Source: Gorillibacterium massiliense
GTDB taxonomy: Bacteria; Bacillota; Bacilli; Paenibacillales; NBRC-103111
Assembly: GCF_000455485.1 (NCBI RefSeq)
Contig: NZ_CBQR020000107.1
Coordinates: 1 to 55,396, forward strand
Length of the DNA: 55,396 nt
Direction of reading: 5' to 3'
Within the stretch, counting starts at the first letter, position 1, and every line of letters begins with the position of its first letter. Below the pieces are notes generated by a model, which did not search any database, had not been told where the DNA came from, and saw only the letters and a program-made list of their open reading frames with translations. Below are positions 42,933 through 52,358 of the stretch, piece after piece. The translations under genes were made by a program, and so were the position numbers.

Positions 42933-43472
42933 ATGAAATGGCCTGCGGTATTAAGCTTGTTTTCCCTGATCCTCGGCAGCTTGATCTGGATTGCGGTCTG
43001 GACTTCGGTCAGCCTACTGGATCCGGCTCCTCCGGGAGGTTATCGGGAAGGTGTGGCGGATACCCATTTATATCTTCTCTTTTCGATTGCCCTCATGACG
43101 GCAGGTTTAGTAACGGTGTATCTTCATCAAGCACACGATTTGCCGTTTGTCGGGAAGGCTGCTTTCCTTCTTGCTTTAGCCGGGTTTCTGCTCTTCGGAG
43201 GAGGCAGACTGCTTCAGGAGTTCGGACACAACCCCCAGCCTATGGCGGGAATTGGATGGATTCTCTTCGCTGTTTTCCTGGTGATTTACAGTATCGTTTG
43301 CTTGGTCAAAGGCGTGTTCTATCCAACTACCCGCACTGTTTTGCTGCTTGCCGCCATCTCCCTGCTGCTCTTAAGCGATCTGGACTGGCGATCGTGGCTT
43401 GCCGTACCCTTCGGCTTGATATGGGCATGGATCGGGATCGACAAGCTCCACAAAGAAATCGCATGGAAGTAA
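42933..43472 (+). CDS. Polytopic membrane protein of unknown function
   Basis: Protein of 179 residues with about six hydrophobic helices and a short cytosolic end (DKLHKEIAWK). GAAAGGAGC precedes the ATG at 42933; the open frame upstream runs through the SOD coding region and is not used. It follows the SLH gene by 31 bases and is the last gene before a terminator. No family recognised. Confidence 0.8.
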   Translation: MKWPAVLSLFSLILGSLIWIAVWTSVSLLDPAPPGGYREGVADTHLYLLFSIALMTAGLVTVYLHQAHDLPFVGKAAFLLALAGFLLFGGGRLLQEFGHNPQPMAGIGWILFAVFLVIYSIVCLVKGVFYPTTRTVLLLAAISLLLLSDLDWRSWLAVPFGLIWAWIGIDKLHKEIAWK

Positions 43473-43495
43473 GAAGTTTATACTTTCTGATATCA

Positions 43496-43537
43496 AAAAA
43501 GACGGAACCGAGTTCACCAACTCGGCTCCGTCTTTAT
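43496..43537. terminator. Bidirectional terminator between the surface operon and gpsA
   Basis: GACGGAACCGAGTT and AACTCGGCTCCGTC arms with one mismatch and a four-base loop, flanked by A and T runs. It serves converging transcripts. Confidence 0.9.
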
Positions 43538-43570
43538 TTATTCGCATAACCACCACGCCAACTGGTATTG

Positions 43571-44617
43571 TTACCCCAGCCAATTCGAAGCCGCATTTTG
43601 TGCGACTTCCTCGATTTCGTGGGTCTTTAAGCGGCCCATCAGTTCTTCTACCGCTTCCTTCGGACGTTTCCCTGCAAAGAGGACGCCGTAAAGTGCATTG
43701 GTGATCGGCATGCGCACCTTATAGGTCTCCGCCAGCTTACTGGCGGCGGATGTGGTCTTGACGCCTTCCACCACCATCTGCATTTTATCCAAAACGTCTG
43801 TTAGCGACGCTCCTTGTCCTAACATATATCCGGCACGCCAGTTCCGGCTATGCTTACTGGTGCAGGTAACGATTAGATCGCCCAATCCGGCAAGACCGGA
43901 AAAGGTCAACGGATTCGCTCCCATGGCGATGCCGAGGCGGACGATTTCCGTCAATCCCCGGGTCATGAGTGCGGCTTTCGCATTATCTCCGAAGCCAAGG
44001 CCGTCGGACATGCCGACGCCGAGTGCAATGATATTTTTCAGCGCTCCGCCGACTTCTACACCGGTTACGTCCGGATTGGTATACACCCGGAAATAGGAAT
44101 TCATCAGCAAATCCTGAGCCGCCTCCGCCGCGCTGACATCCTCCGCAGCCACAACTGTTGTAGTCGGACAGCGTAGAACGACTTCCTCGGCGTGACTTGG
44201 GCCGGAGAGAACGACGATCCGTTTCCGGTCCGTCTGAGGAATTTCCTCGGCGATTACCTCGGTCATTTGCTTCAAAGTTTCCGCTTCAAAGCCTTTTGTC
44301 GCATGAATAATCAGCGTCCGCTCATCCAAGTAAGGCTTCACTAACGCGGCAACCTCCCGCATGCTAGAGGAAGTGGCGGCAAGCACGACGGCATCCGCCC
44401 CGGTTACTGCCTCCTCCATGGAAGATGTGGCGCGAATACGCTCGGAAAGCCGTACATCCGGTAAATATTTGGCATTGGTATGGTTGATGTTGATTTCATC
44501 AGCCTGATCCTGTCTACGCGTCCAAATGACCACATCGTGGCCGTTGTCCGCCAAAACGGTAGCGATTGCCGTTCCCCAACTGCCTGCTACGAGCAGCGCC
44601 GTTTTCTTCTGATGCAT
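43571..44617 (-). CDS. gpsA: NAD(P)H-dependent glycerol-3-phosphate dehydrogenase
   Basis: Makes sn-glycerol-3-phosphate for phospholipids. Rossmann motif GSWGTAIATVLADNG, SGPSHAEEV, and the catalytic Lys region GGALKNIIALGVGMSDGLG are present. The second residue of the loop is Ser, where GxGxxG is common. Length 348. GGAGG precedes the ATG. Confidence 0.96.
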   Translation of the reverse strand: MHQKKTALLVAGSWGTAIATVLADNGHDVVIWTRRQDQADEININHTNAKYLPDVRLSERIRATSSMEEAVTGADAVVLAATSSSMREVAALVKPYLDERTLIIHATKGFEAETLKQMTEVIAEEIPQTDRKRIVVLSGPSHAEEVVLRCPTTTVVAAEDVSAAEAAQDLLMNSYFRVYTNPDVTGVEVGGALKNIIALGVGMSDGLGFGDNAKAALMTRGLTEIVRLGIAMGANPLTFSGLAGLGDLIVTCTSKHSRNWRAGYMLGQGASLTDVLDKMQMVVEGVKTTSAASKLAETYKVRMPITNALYGVLFAGKRPKEAVEELMGRLKTHEIEEVAQNAASNWLG

Positions 44618-44644
44618 TTCGCGTTTTCCTCCATCCCGTGGGCT

Positions 44645-45238
44645 TTAGATGCCTTTCTTGCCAAGCTTGCTCTCTTTCTTGCGAACCAGCTTAACAATAT
44701 TGGTACGGTGCCGGTAAAAGGCAAAAGCAGCGATCAGCAGACTCGTCCAAAACAGCTCCGGCCCCGTACCGCTCAAAAGAAGAAAGACTGGTGTAAGGGC
44801 GGTGAAAATAAGCGATCCCAAGGAGACATAACGGGTGATAGCTATGGCTAAAATCGCAAAAATCCCGGCAATCAACGCCGGCCAGAAGCAGAGGGTGGCC
44901 AGAACGCCGATGGTCGTGGCGATGCCTTTGCCTCCTTTGAACCGAAAGTAGATCGGCCAATTATGGCCGATGATGACCATAATGCCGCACAAGAGTGGAG
45001 TCCATACTTGATCTCCTCCGAGCCACCAGCCGATCCAAACGGCGGCAATGCCCTTCAGCACATCAAGCGCAAGAACGGCGATGGCAGGTCCGGTGCCCAA
45101 AATCCGCAAGGTGTTGGTCGCCCCCGCATTGCCGCTTCCGTGCTGGCGAATATCAATTCCCTTCAGCAGCTTGCCTGCAAACAGACTGAAGCTGATCGAG
45201 CCAAGAAGATAGGATATGATGATAGCCAAAACTTGCAA
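44645..45238 (-). CDS. plsY: Acyl-phosphate glycerol-3-phosphate acyltransferase
   Basis: Membrane acyltransferase for the first step of phospholipid synthesis, directly before gpsA, which supplies its substrate. Motifs HGSGNAGATNTLR, KGGKGIATTIGVL and a last loop with RHRTNIVKL are conserved. About five hydrophobic helices in 197 residues. TTG start at 45238 with AGGAGGAG eight bases upstream. Confidence 0.95.
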   Translation of the reverse strand: MQVLAIIISYLLGSISFSLFAGKLLKGIDIRQHGSGNAGATNTLRILGTGPAIAVLALDVLKGIAAVWIGWWLGGDQVWTPLLCGIMVIIGHNWPIYFRFKGGKGIATTIGVLATLCFWPALIAGIFAILAIAITRYVSLGSLIFTALTPVFLLLSGTGPELFWTSLLIAAFAFYRHRTNIVKLVRKKESKLGKKGI

Positions 45239-45251
45239 AATACGACTCCTC

Positions 45252-46574
45252 CTATTCGTCTGCCGCTTTTTTTCGTGTGATCAGCCGGAGCGGCGTTCCT
45301 TCAAAGTGGAATGAGGCACGGAGCTTGTTTTCTAGGTAGCGCAAGTAAGAGAAGTGCATCATCTCCGGCTCATTTACAAAAATGACAAAGGTAGGCGGCT
45401 TGACCGCCACCTGGGTAACATAATTCACCCTAAGGCGCTTGCCCTTATCCGTAGGCGGAGGTGTTACGGCCACGGCGTCGGCGACCACTTCGTTCAGCAT
45501 CGGTGTTTTAATGCGCAACGAATGATTCTCTGCCACTTCTGCTACGACAGGAAGGAGCTTGTGCAGCCGCTGTTTCGTCTTCGCCGACACAAACACCACA
45601 GGCGCATAAGTCATGAAGAGGAAATGATCCCGGATCGTTTGGGTAAAGCGGTTCATCGTTTTGTCGTCTTTCTCGACAATATCCCATTTGTTCACGACAA
45701 AAATGCTGGCTTTGCCCGCTTCATGGGCATATCCGGCAATGTGTTTATCCTGTTCGATGATCCCTTCTTCGCCGTTGATCACAACGAGCACTACATCTGC
45801 CCGTTCGATCGCTTTCATCGCACGCATTACGCTGTATTTTTCAACGTTCTCATAGACTTTTCCGCGCTTGCGCATGCCGGCGGTGTCAATGAGTACATAC
45901 TTCTGGCCATCTCGTTCGAACGGGGTATCGATAGCATCCCGAGTCGTTCCGGCAACGGGACTGACGATCACCCGCTCCTCGCCCAAAATCGCATTGATAA
46001 GAGAGGATTTGCCCACATTAGGTCGACCGATGAGAGCAACCTTGATGACATCCTCGCCATATTCATCATCTTCTTCATCGGGAAAATGATTAGCGCAGGC
46101 TTCCAGCAAATCGCCGATGCCGATGCCGTGGGCACCGGAAATGCCGATAGGCTCGCCAAATCCGAGGTTATAAAACTCGTAAGTATTCTCCTGCATTTTG
46201 ATATTATCCACTTTATTAACGGCAAGCACGATCGGCTTGCCGGAACGGTACAAGAGTTGTCCGATCTCTTCGTCAGTGGGGGTAAGCCCCGCTTTTCCAT
46301 CGGTCATAAATATAATGACATCCGCTTCTTCAATCGCCAGTTCCGCCTGCACGCGGACTGAGCGCATGATTTCGTCTTCTCCTTCAATCTCGATACCGCC
46401 GGTATCGATTACGCTGAAGGAACGGTTCAGCCATTCTCCTGTTCCGTACAAGCGGTCCCGTGTAATACCGGGACGGTCCTCTACAATAGCCAGACGATCG
46501 CCAACCATCCGATTGAAAATGGTGGATTTTCCAACATTCGGCCGTCCGACGATTGCGATGACGGGTTTTGCCAT
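45252..46574 (-). CDS. der: Ribosome biogenesis GTPase Der (EngA)
   Basis: Double GTPase needed for 50S assembly. Two G domains begin with [14 protein letters not shown] and [19 protein letters not shown] and NKWD are the G4 motifs; a KH-like C-terminus ends the 440 residues. ATG at 46574 ([10 protein letters not shown]) follows AGGAG; an in-frame ATG three codons earlier is less likely. Confidence 0.97.
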   Translation of the reverse strand: MAKPVIAIVGRPNVGKSTIFNRMVGDRLAIVEDRPGITRDRLYGTGEWLNRSFSVIDTGGIEIEGEDEIMRSVRVQAELAIEEADVIIFMTDGKAGLTPTDEEIGQLLYRSGKPIVLAVNKVDNIKMQENTYEFYNLGFGEPIGISGAHGIGIGDLLEACANHFPDEEDDEYGEDVIKVALIGRPNVGKSSLINAILGEERVIVSPVAGTTRDAIDTPFERDGQKYVLIDTAGMRKRGKVYENVEKYSVMRAMKAIERADVVLVVINGEEGIIEQDKHIAGYAHEAGKASIFVVNKWDIVEKDDKTMNRFTQTIRDHFLFMTYAPVVFVSAKTKQRLHKLLPVVAEVAENHSLRIKTPMLNEVVADAVAVTPPPTDKGKRLRVNYVTQVAVKPPTFVIFVNEPEMMHFSYLRYLENKLRASFHFEGTPLRLITRKKAADE

Positions 46575-46695
46575 ACGGTTCACTCCTGTCTTGTAAGTCC
46601 GGGCACTTCATTTACCCGGTTATGTATTTCTTTCTGTGATGAGCCCAACCTCAATCATAGCAAAAATGTACGCTATTGGCTATATTGCACAAATT

Positions 46696-46881
46696 TCAGT
46701 GCTTGACGAGGATCATAACTGTTGGCGTAATCTCCGCAACGGAAGCGTCCATGATCTTTTCCAGTGTATTGGCAACCTGTTGCAGTTCATCTGAGTTAGC
46801 CACAAAAAACATCGGCGCTCCCCCTCCCACTTCATTGTGGTCCATGGCCACCACAGCGACAATTCTGCTGTTATCGTTCAT
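46696..46881 (-). CDS. YIEGIA capping complex subunit-like small protein
   Basis: Soluble protein of 61 residues (MNDNSRIVAVVAMDHNEVGG, ending SVAEITPTVMILVKH). It follows the YIEGIA-family membrane protein with a four-base ATGA overlap; this pairing is the basis for the name used in databases for such proteins. No biochemical role is known. Confidence 0.78.
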   Translation of the reverse strand: MNDNSRIVAVVAMDHNEVGGGAPMFFVANSDELQQVANTLEKIMDASVAEITPTVMILVKH

Positions 46882-47765
46882 GCTCCCTTCCTCCTCCGTT
46901 TCTTCGACGGCCGCCTCACAGAATTTTCAATAAGCGGAACGCTGCGGATAACTTGCTCTGCCCGTTCGATGTCTTGATCCACCGACAAGAAGAGCAACCC
47001 GAGACGTCCGTCCCGCATGTCCAGCTTGGCCATCGGAATAAGCGAAGGCTCGCCCGTGTCCAGATACGCCCCTAAAATCGAAGAGAGGTTGTGCAAAATC
47101 GCCTGGCGTTGGCCGGGATTTGCTAAAGAAAGTCGGCTAGTGCGCCCTTTGGGCTTTAGCGTAAAACCCATTCCGTACTCTAAGATCGATTTTCTCGCTT
47201 CCGATAGTCCAATATTGCGGATATAGATATCGCCGACATAAACTCCCGGTCCCTTGATGACAATGTCTGTTTTTTCCACATTCACGATGCTGCCCAATGA
47301 TTTTCCAGACTTCAAAATCTTGTTGAGGCCGAAACAGAGCACGCCTGCGGCTACTCCCACATACCAGGATAGCAGCACGGTACAAAGAGAAGCGGCGAAC
47401 GCCGTCAGTATCACGAGATAGTTGCGGCCTTCAAAAACCATGGCGATCCCTTCCACATAAGCCCCGCCCCTGGGCACCATCTCTTCCTGATCGAGAGTGG
47501 TCAGCATCTCCCGCTCCATGTTTCGGACATCCCTGAACTGCTGCGCTGCCAAAGTAAGAAACGTGACTGCCGTATATTGTTTCTCCAGGATGGCCGGCAC
47601 CGCCACCGCCCCCAATGCCGCGGCGATGATGCCAAGAGCTACATGAATAATTTGTCCATGAGGATAGGTAGGATACTGACGGTAATCCGTGCGCATCATC
47701 AAAAACCTCGCCATCGTCCCGAGGATGACACCTAAAAGGATCGCAAGCGTATACTTATCGGTCAT
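46878..47765 (-). CDS. YIEGIA-family membrane protein
   Basis: Protein of 295 residues with two or three N-terminal hydrophobic helices (YTLAILLGVILGTMARFLM and following), the signature-like AYVEGIAMVFEG, another helical pair, and a soluble C-terminus rich in basic residues. ATG at 47765 follows AGGGAGGAAG; the longer open frame overlaps the upstream gene. A similar protein occupies this position in B. subtilis. It is likely linked to spore-envelope biology, but this is inference. Confidence 0.8.
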   Translation of the reverse strand: MTDKYTLAILLGVILGTMARFLMMRTDYRQYPTYPHGQIIHVALGIIAAALGAVAVPAILEKQYTAVTFLTLAAQQFRDVRNMEREMLTTLDQEEMVPRGGAYVEGIAMVFEGRNYLVILTAFAASLCTVLLSWYVGVAAGVLCFGLNKILKSGKSLGSIVNVEKTDIVIKGPGVYVGDIYIRNIGLSEARKSILEYGMGFTLKPKGRTSRLSLANPGQRQAILHNLSSILGAYLDTGEPSLIPMAKLDMRDGRLGLLFLSVDQDIERAEQVIRSVPLIENSVRRPSKKRRRKGA

Positions 47766-48388
47766 CTGCTCTTCCTCCCTTTTACGGCTGCCGCCAGACG
47801 TGAGCCTTTCAGCCTGCTGAAAGCCCACAAAATGCTCACAAACGCCGAAAGAACGCGAGCAACACTGACGGAAACCCACCAGCGATCCCAGAAGGCCGGA
47901 CCGCCCCAAGTGCGGATTTCGGGCAATACGGCGATCCCATTCAGCAAATCACCGAACAACAGTCCGATGGTAAGAACGGATACTTGCAGAATCGGCGGCC
48001 GAAATCGTAATGAAATAAGCACAGAGTATAGGAGAGCTAGATCGAGATCCGGTGTCGTAAGAAATGAGATGGGTATCCGATCCACCAGTTGGGTCAGCAA
48101 ATAATCGACAAGCCCCAACATCAGCCCGGCGGCAGCTGCACGGTAACGCATCTCGCCTGAGTCCATCATCACAAAGGAGCCGATGGTGACCAGAATAAGC
48201 ACAATGACAACACCGTTAATTTTCATCGTGGCAAAAGGAAAATCAGCAAAAGAGAAAGCGATCCAGAATACAAAAAAAAGGAGGAGAGATTTCCCCTTTA
48301 TCCCCCTTAGAAATACGTCCTTCCAGCCGGTCATCAACAGGATCAGGCATACGGCCATGATCAGATAGCCCAAATATCCTGAGTTCAT
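47762..48388 (-). CDS. Polytopic membrane protein upstream of the YIEGIA gene
   Basis: Protein of 208 residues with about six hydrophobic helices, starting MNSGYLGYLIMAVCLILL. ATG at 48388 is chosen over 48415 because the conserved-looking hydrophobic N-terminus starts there. The stop overlaps the next ATG by four bases. Resembles in position and topology the small YphA-type membrane proteins of Bacilli; function unknown. Confidence 0.7.
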   Translation of the reverse strand: MNSGYLGYLIMAVCLILLMTGWKDVFLRGIKGKSLLLFFVFWIAFSFADFPFATMKINGVVIVLILVTIGSFVMMDSGEMRYRAAAAGLMLGLVDYLLTQLVDRIPISFLTTPDLDLALLYSVLISLRFRPPILQVSVLTIGLLFGDLLNGIAVLPEIRTWGGPAFWDRWWVSVSVARVLSAFVSILWAFSRLKGSRLAAAVKGRKSR

Positions 48389-48460
48389 TGGAGCATCCCC
48401 GCCTCTCATACCCATTCAGTATGCGGAGAATGCTGTCGTTTCATTCCAAACAGGAAAAAG

Positions 48461-49516
48461 CTAATCTTGGCCGCCGCGACGGGCGTAACCCTTCGTTTCG
48501 ATTCCCCGTTCCCGGCACCACTCCAGAGTCGTTCCGCTGACCACGAGCGGTTTTTCTCTCAGCTCTGCTAGAGATCTGGCACCAAGTGCAGCCATGGCGA
48601 TGCGGATGCCTTCCTCCATCTCGCCGATGAAAGCTGCTGCTCCGGCTGCGCCGCCGCTATTGCACGCACGCAAAACGGCGCCAGCAATTCCGACAGCGCC
48701 TGCCCCCAGAGCTAGCGCTTTTACAGCGTCCAGGCTATCCGTGATTCCACCGGATGCGATAACACTCGCTGCAGAAAAATGAGGCAGTACCTCCAGAAGC
48801 GATTGGGTTGTGGATAGTCCCCAGCCATTCGTCCAAGCTAATGACTGGTCACGCCGCTCATTCTCGATGGCGGCAAAATTGGTTCCGCCTCTACCGCCGA
48901 CATCGAGGATGGCTGCCCCGCGCTTTTTAAGCTTAAGCGCAGTCGCGGCCGATAGCCCAAACCCGACTTCCTTGATAATGACCGGCACCCCGACAGACTG
49001 GATGATGCGTTCGATCCGTTCTCCAGCGCCGCGAAAATCCCGGTCACCCTCGGGCATCACCAGCTCCTGCATCACATTGAGATGGATCTGCAAGGCATTC
49101 GCCTCCAGCATATCAACCGCAGCCCTCGCCTGCTCCACCGTCGCTTCCGCGCCTAAATTGGCGATGACGATTCCGTGGGGGTTGATTCTGCGGACAATGC
49201 TGTAACTTTCCGTTAAGATTGGGTCCTTCAGTGCCGCCATTTGTGAACCTACCGCCATCGCAACTCCACATTCAGCCGCAGCTTCCGCCAGCGACTGGTT
49301 AATCGGCGAGACCGCTAACGCCCCTCCTGTCATCGCATTAATGACAATCGGCGAACTCAAGATGAGTTCGCCGATTTGCGTTTCCAGGGATATGGCGTAT
49401 GCGTTCGTTTCCGGGAGACTATCCGGCACAAGCTGGATATCGCTTAAGCCGTTTCCGCCTGACGGACCAAGCCGGAGGGCATGGTGGATATGATCCATTT
49501 TACGCGACTCGCGCAT
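48461..49516 (-). CDS. fni: Type 2 isopentenyl-diphosphate delta-isomerase
   Basis: FMN-dependent enzyme interconverting IPP and DMAPP, the substrates for HepS/HepT. It has NAMTGGA, GSQMAAL, VDVGGRGGTNFAAIENERR-like and SGGITDSLDAVKALALGA motifs. Length 351 fits. It sits between ypfD and the yph genes as in B. subtilis. Confidence 0.95.
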   Translation of the reverse strand: MRESRKMDHIHHALRLGPSGGNGLSDIQLVPDSLPETNAYAISLETQIGELILSSPIVINAMTGGALAVSPINQSLAEAAAECGVAMAVGSQMAALKDPILTESYSIVRRINPHGIVIANLGAEATVEQARAAVDMLEANALQIHLNVMQELVMPEGDRDFRGAGERIERIIQSVGVPVIIKEVGFGLSAATALKLKKRGAAILDVGGRGGTNFAAIENERRDQSLAWTNGWGLSTTQSLLEVLPHFSAASVIASGGITDSLDAVKALALGAGAVGIAGAVLRACNSGGAAGAAAFIGEMEEGIRIAMAALGARSLAELREKPLVVSGTTLEWCRERGIETKGYARRGGQD

Positions 49517-49531
49517 ATCGTTCCCCCGGTA

Positions 49532-50851
49532 TCATTTGAATTTGCTTAGCTTGTCGCCGAACCGCTCACCCAGGGTCAAGTTCAACCCTTCATTGCGGTA
49601 TTCTTCACTGATCGTTTCTTGTTGCTGCTTGCGAGGACGCTCCGGACGAGGCGCTTGAGCGGGAGCTTCTTCCGTTTCCTTGATGCTCAGGCTTACGCGT
49701 TTCTCATCGGGGTTGATGTCGAGAATCTTCACTTGTACATCTTCACCTTCCTTCAGCACTTCATGAGGAGTGCCGATGTGACGGTGAGAGATTTGCGAAA
49801 TGTGCACAAGACCTTCGACGCCGGGAAGCACTTCAACAAAGGCTCCGAAGGAGGCAAGCCGCTTGACGGTACCGGTCACGATCGAGCCGATTTCCAGCTC
49901 GCTCTTTACCCGATCCCATGGGCCTGGTTGAGCGGCTTTCAAGCTCAAGCTGATGCGCTCGTTAGCCGGATCGACCTTAAGCACCTTCACGGATACCTTG
50001 TCGCCTTCCTTCACGACTTCGGAAGGATGTTCCACATGGTTCCAAGCCATTTCGGAAATGTGTACCAGTCCATCCACGCCGCCGATATCAACGAAAACGC
50101 CGAAAGGAGTCAGGCGTTGAACAGTTCCTTCGATGGTTTGACCGGGAACAAGTTTTTCCATGATGGCCAGTTTGTTTTGCTCATATTCCGCATCCAGCAC
50201 GTCCTTTTGGGACAGGATGACTTTATTTTTTTCACGGTCGAGTTCTTTCACGTGCAGGCGCAGAACGCGTCCTTTGTAATCACTGAAGTCCTCAACGAAA
50301 TGACGTTCTACCATGGAAGCGGGGATAAAGCCGCGCAGACCTACGTCAACGACAAGACCGCCTTTGACAACATCCGCAACCTTAGCCTCGATGATTTCCT
50401 TGTTATCCAGCTTCTTTTGCAGGTCTTCCCAGGCCAGTTCGCTATCGATCGCGCGTTTGGAGAGAACGAGTTTTTCCTTCTCGTCATTGAACGACACGAC
50501 TTTCAGCTCAACTTCCTGTCCTACTTGCACCGCTTCAGCTGCGTTGTCGAGCTGCAACGAGGACAATTCGCGAACCGGGATGACACCGTCATACTTATAT
50601 CCGATATCGACAAATGCCTGATCATTGTCCACTTTCACGATTTTCCCACGGACGGTCGATCCCTTCTTTAGATCGATGGAACCGTAATCCACCTGCTCAG
50701 GCGACGTTTCTTCCGCTGTCACATTCGCTTCTTCCACTGCAGATGGCTCTACCGGAACGGCTGTCTCCTCTACCGCTGCTTCCGGTGCGTTGTCCGGGTT
50801 AACCCCTGTTTCAGGCGTCGAATTTCCTTGTACTTTGTTTTCCTCCGTCAT
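49532..50851 (-). CDS. ypfD: S1-domain RNA-binding protein (YpfD, 30S S1 homologue)
   Basis: Protein of 439 residues with four S1 RNA-binding domains (for example GSTVRGKIVKVDNDQAFVDI and GTVKRLASFGAFVEVLPGVE). An acidic N-terminal extension of about 70 residues makes it longer than the B. subtilis form of about 380. Low-GC Gram-positives lack a true S1, and this protein's role in translation is uncertain. GGAGG precedes the ATG. Confidence 0.93.
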   Translation of the reverse strand: MTEENKVQGNSTPETGVNPDNAPEAAVEETAVPVEPSAVEEANVTAEETSPEQVDYGSIDLKKGSTVRGKIVKVDNDQAFVDIGYKYDGVIPVRELSSLQLDNAAEAVQVGQEVELKVVSFNDEKEKLVLSKRAIDSELAWEDLQKKLDNKEIIEAKVADVVKGGLVVDVGLRGFIPASMVERHFVEDFSDYKGRVLRLHVKELDREKNKVILSQKDVLDAEYEQNKLAIMEKLVPGQTIEGTVQRLTPFGVFVDIGGVDGLVHISEMAWNHVEHPSEVVKEGDKVSVKVLKVDPANERISLSLKAAQPGPWDRVKSELEIGSIVTGTVKRLASFGAFVEVLPGVEGLVHISQISHRHIGTPHEVLKEGEDVQVKILDINPDEKRVSLSIKETEEAPAQAPRPERPRKQQQETISEEYRNEGLNLTLGERFGDKLSKFK

Positions 50852-50963
50852 ACCGATAACCTCCTAACATTTGGCGACCCAACACTTCAATTCATAATCC
50901 AGTTAAAATCGCAATGATTTATAGTGTAGTATAATTCCAAGATACCATTTCCATTCACTGCAA

Positions 50964-51554
50964 TCAATTTTTACCCAGCTTTTTATTCTCTGTAACCATA
51001 TTCCGGATGACGGACATGATTTTTTCCGTCGCGGCTTCCAGTTGTTCGGAGCCGCCGCCGGCAAATTCGCTTAAATCCACCGGAGAACCGTAAATCACTT
51101 TCATTTTGCGGAAAGGAGTGTACCGTCCCACGATCGCTACGGGAATAACCGTGGCGTTTGACTTCAAGGCAAGCATTGCCGCACCTTTTTTTCCCATGCC
51201 GCCGGCATTTTTGCGAGACCCTTCGGGAAAGATCCCCATCACATGGCCTTCTTCCAGCAGTCGAATAGAATGCCTTATCGATTCCTTGCTGACTCCGCCC
51301 CGTTTAACGGGATAAGCGCCTAATGTGTGGATCAAGGGACCCAACACCGGCACCCGGAATAGCTCTTCCTTGGCCATGAACTGAACTTTGCGGTCCAGCG
51401 GAGAGGCCAAAATCAGCGGATCGATATTATTGATGTGGTTACCGCATAAAATAACCGGTCCTGAGGCAGGTACATTGTGCTTTCCCGAAACTTCCCAACG
51501 ATACAAAACGGCAAACAAGAAACGCAGCAGTTGGCGAATCGCTACATAAAGCAT
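50964..51554 (-). CDS. plsC: 1-acyl-sn-glycerol-3-phosphate acyltransferase
   Basis: Second acylation step in phospholipid synthesis. The catalytic motif CGNHINNIDPL (HxxxxD-type) and the substrate motif FPEGSR are visible, with an N-terminal hydrophobic segment. Length 196. The ATG lies one base after the cmk stop. Confidence 0.95.
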   Translation of the reverse strand: MLYVAIRQLLRFLFAVLYRWEVSGKHNVPASGPVILCGNHINNIDPLILASPLDRKVQFMAKEELFRVPVLGPLIHTLGAYPVKRGGVSKESIRHSIRLLEEGHVMGIFPEGSRKNAGGMGKKGAAMLALKSNATVIPVAIVGRYTPFRKMKVIYGSPVDLSEFAGGGSEQLEAATEKIMSVIRNMVTENKKLGKN

Positions 51555-51555
51555 C

Positions 51556-52230
51556 TCATTTTCCCCCGTTCACTTTGGTCCGGCATAGCTGGAGAACAGC
51601 TTGTACCACCTCATCAAGCGCCAGCTCAGTCGTGTCCAATCGGACAGCATCCTCGGCCTTACGTAGAGGGGACAGCTCGCGTTCCGCATCCATCCGGTCC
51701 CTTCGAGTGATATCGGCTTCCAGCTCATCCAGCGTCATGGCCGAATCGGGAGCTTCTTTGTAGCGCCGTTCTGCGCGCCGTCTGGCACTAGCCGTCAAAA
51801 AGACTTTCACTTCGGCGTCGGGCAGCACCTTCGTGCCGATATCCCGGCCATCCATGACAATTCCCTTGCCAGTTGCCAAGTTCTTTTGAATGTCCGTGAG
51901 CCGTTGGCGAATTTCAGGAATTTGCGACACTTGCGAAACATTCGCATTGATTTCGGCAGATCGGATCAAGCTCGTAACATCCACACCGTCTACAAAAACC
52001 TGCTGCCCGTTATCGCCGGGCTTTAGCTCCAGTTTAAGGTTTTGCGCTGCGGTAACAATAGCCGGCGTATCGTCCGTACGAAGACCCAGTTGAATGATTT
52101 TCCAGGTGACGGCTCGATACATCGACCCGGTGTCCACATAAACGAAACCCAATTCTTTTGCAACAAGTCTTGCTACGGTGCTTTTCCCTGCTCCAGCCGG
52201 TCCGTCGAGAGCAATGTTGAACTTAACCAA
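51556..52230 (-). CDS. cmk: Cytidylate kinase
   Basis: Phosphorylates CMP and dCMP. P-loop DGPAGAGKSTVARLVA at the N-terminus and MDGRDIGTKVLP in the CMP-binding region. Length 224 is normal. TTG start at 52230 with GGAGG seven bases upstream. Confidence 0.96.
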   Translation of the reverse strand: MVKFNIALDGPAGAGKSTVARLVAKELGFVYVDTGSMYRAVTWKIIQLGLRTDDTPAIVTAAQNLKLELKPGDNGQQVFVDGVDVTSLIRSAEINANVSQVSQIPEIRQRLTDIQKNLATGKGIVMDGRDIGTKVLPDAEVKVFLTASARRRAERRYKEAPDSAMTLDELEADITRRDRMDAERELSPLRKAEDAVRLDTTELALDEVVQAVLQLCRTKVNGGK

Positions 52231-52252
52231 TGCGGTGCCTCCAGTCCTGAAA

Positions 52253-52275
52253 GAAAAAAGCAGGCGGGTGCCTGC
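52253..52275 (-). terminator. Terminator between the PilZ gene and cmk
   Basis: GCAGGC/GCCTGC stem with a four-base loop, followed on the minus strand by six T residues. Confidence 0.85.
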
Positions 52276-52358
52276 GTTCCCAAAAAATTATACCAAAACA
52301 TAACGGGGAATGCAAAACCATGCGCGGAAAAGTGCTGAAAAAACAACACTCCTGCCCT

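Noticed and set aside
46597-46621. Small inverted repeat upstream of der as terminator
   Set aside because: The CCGGG/CCCGG stem is short and has no T run.
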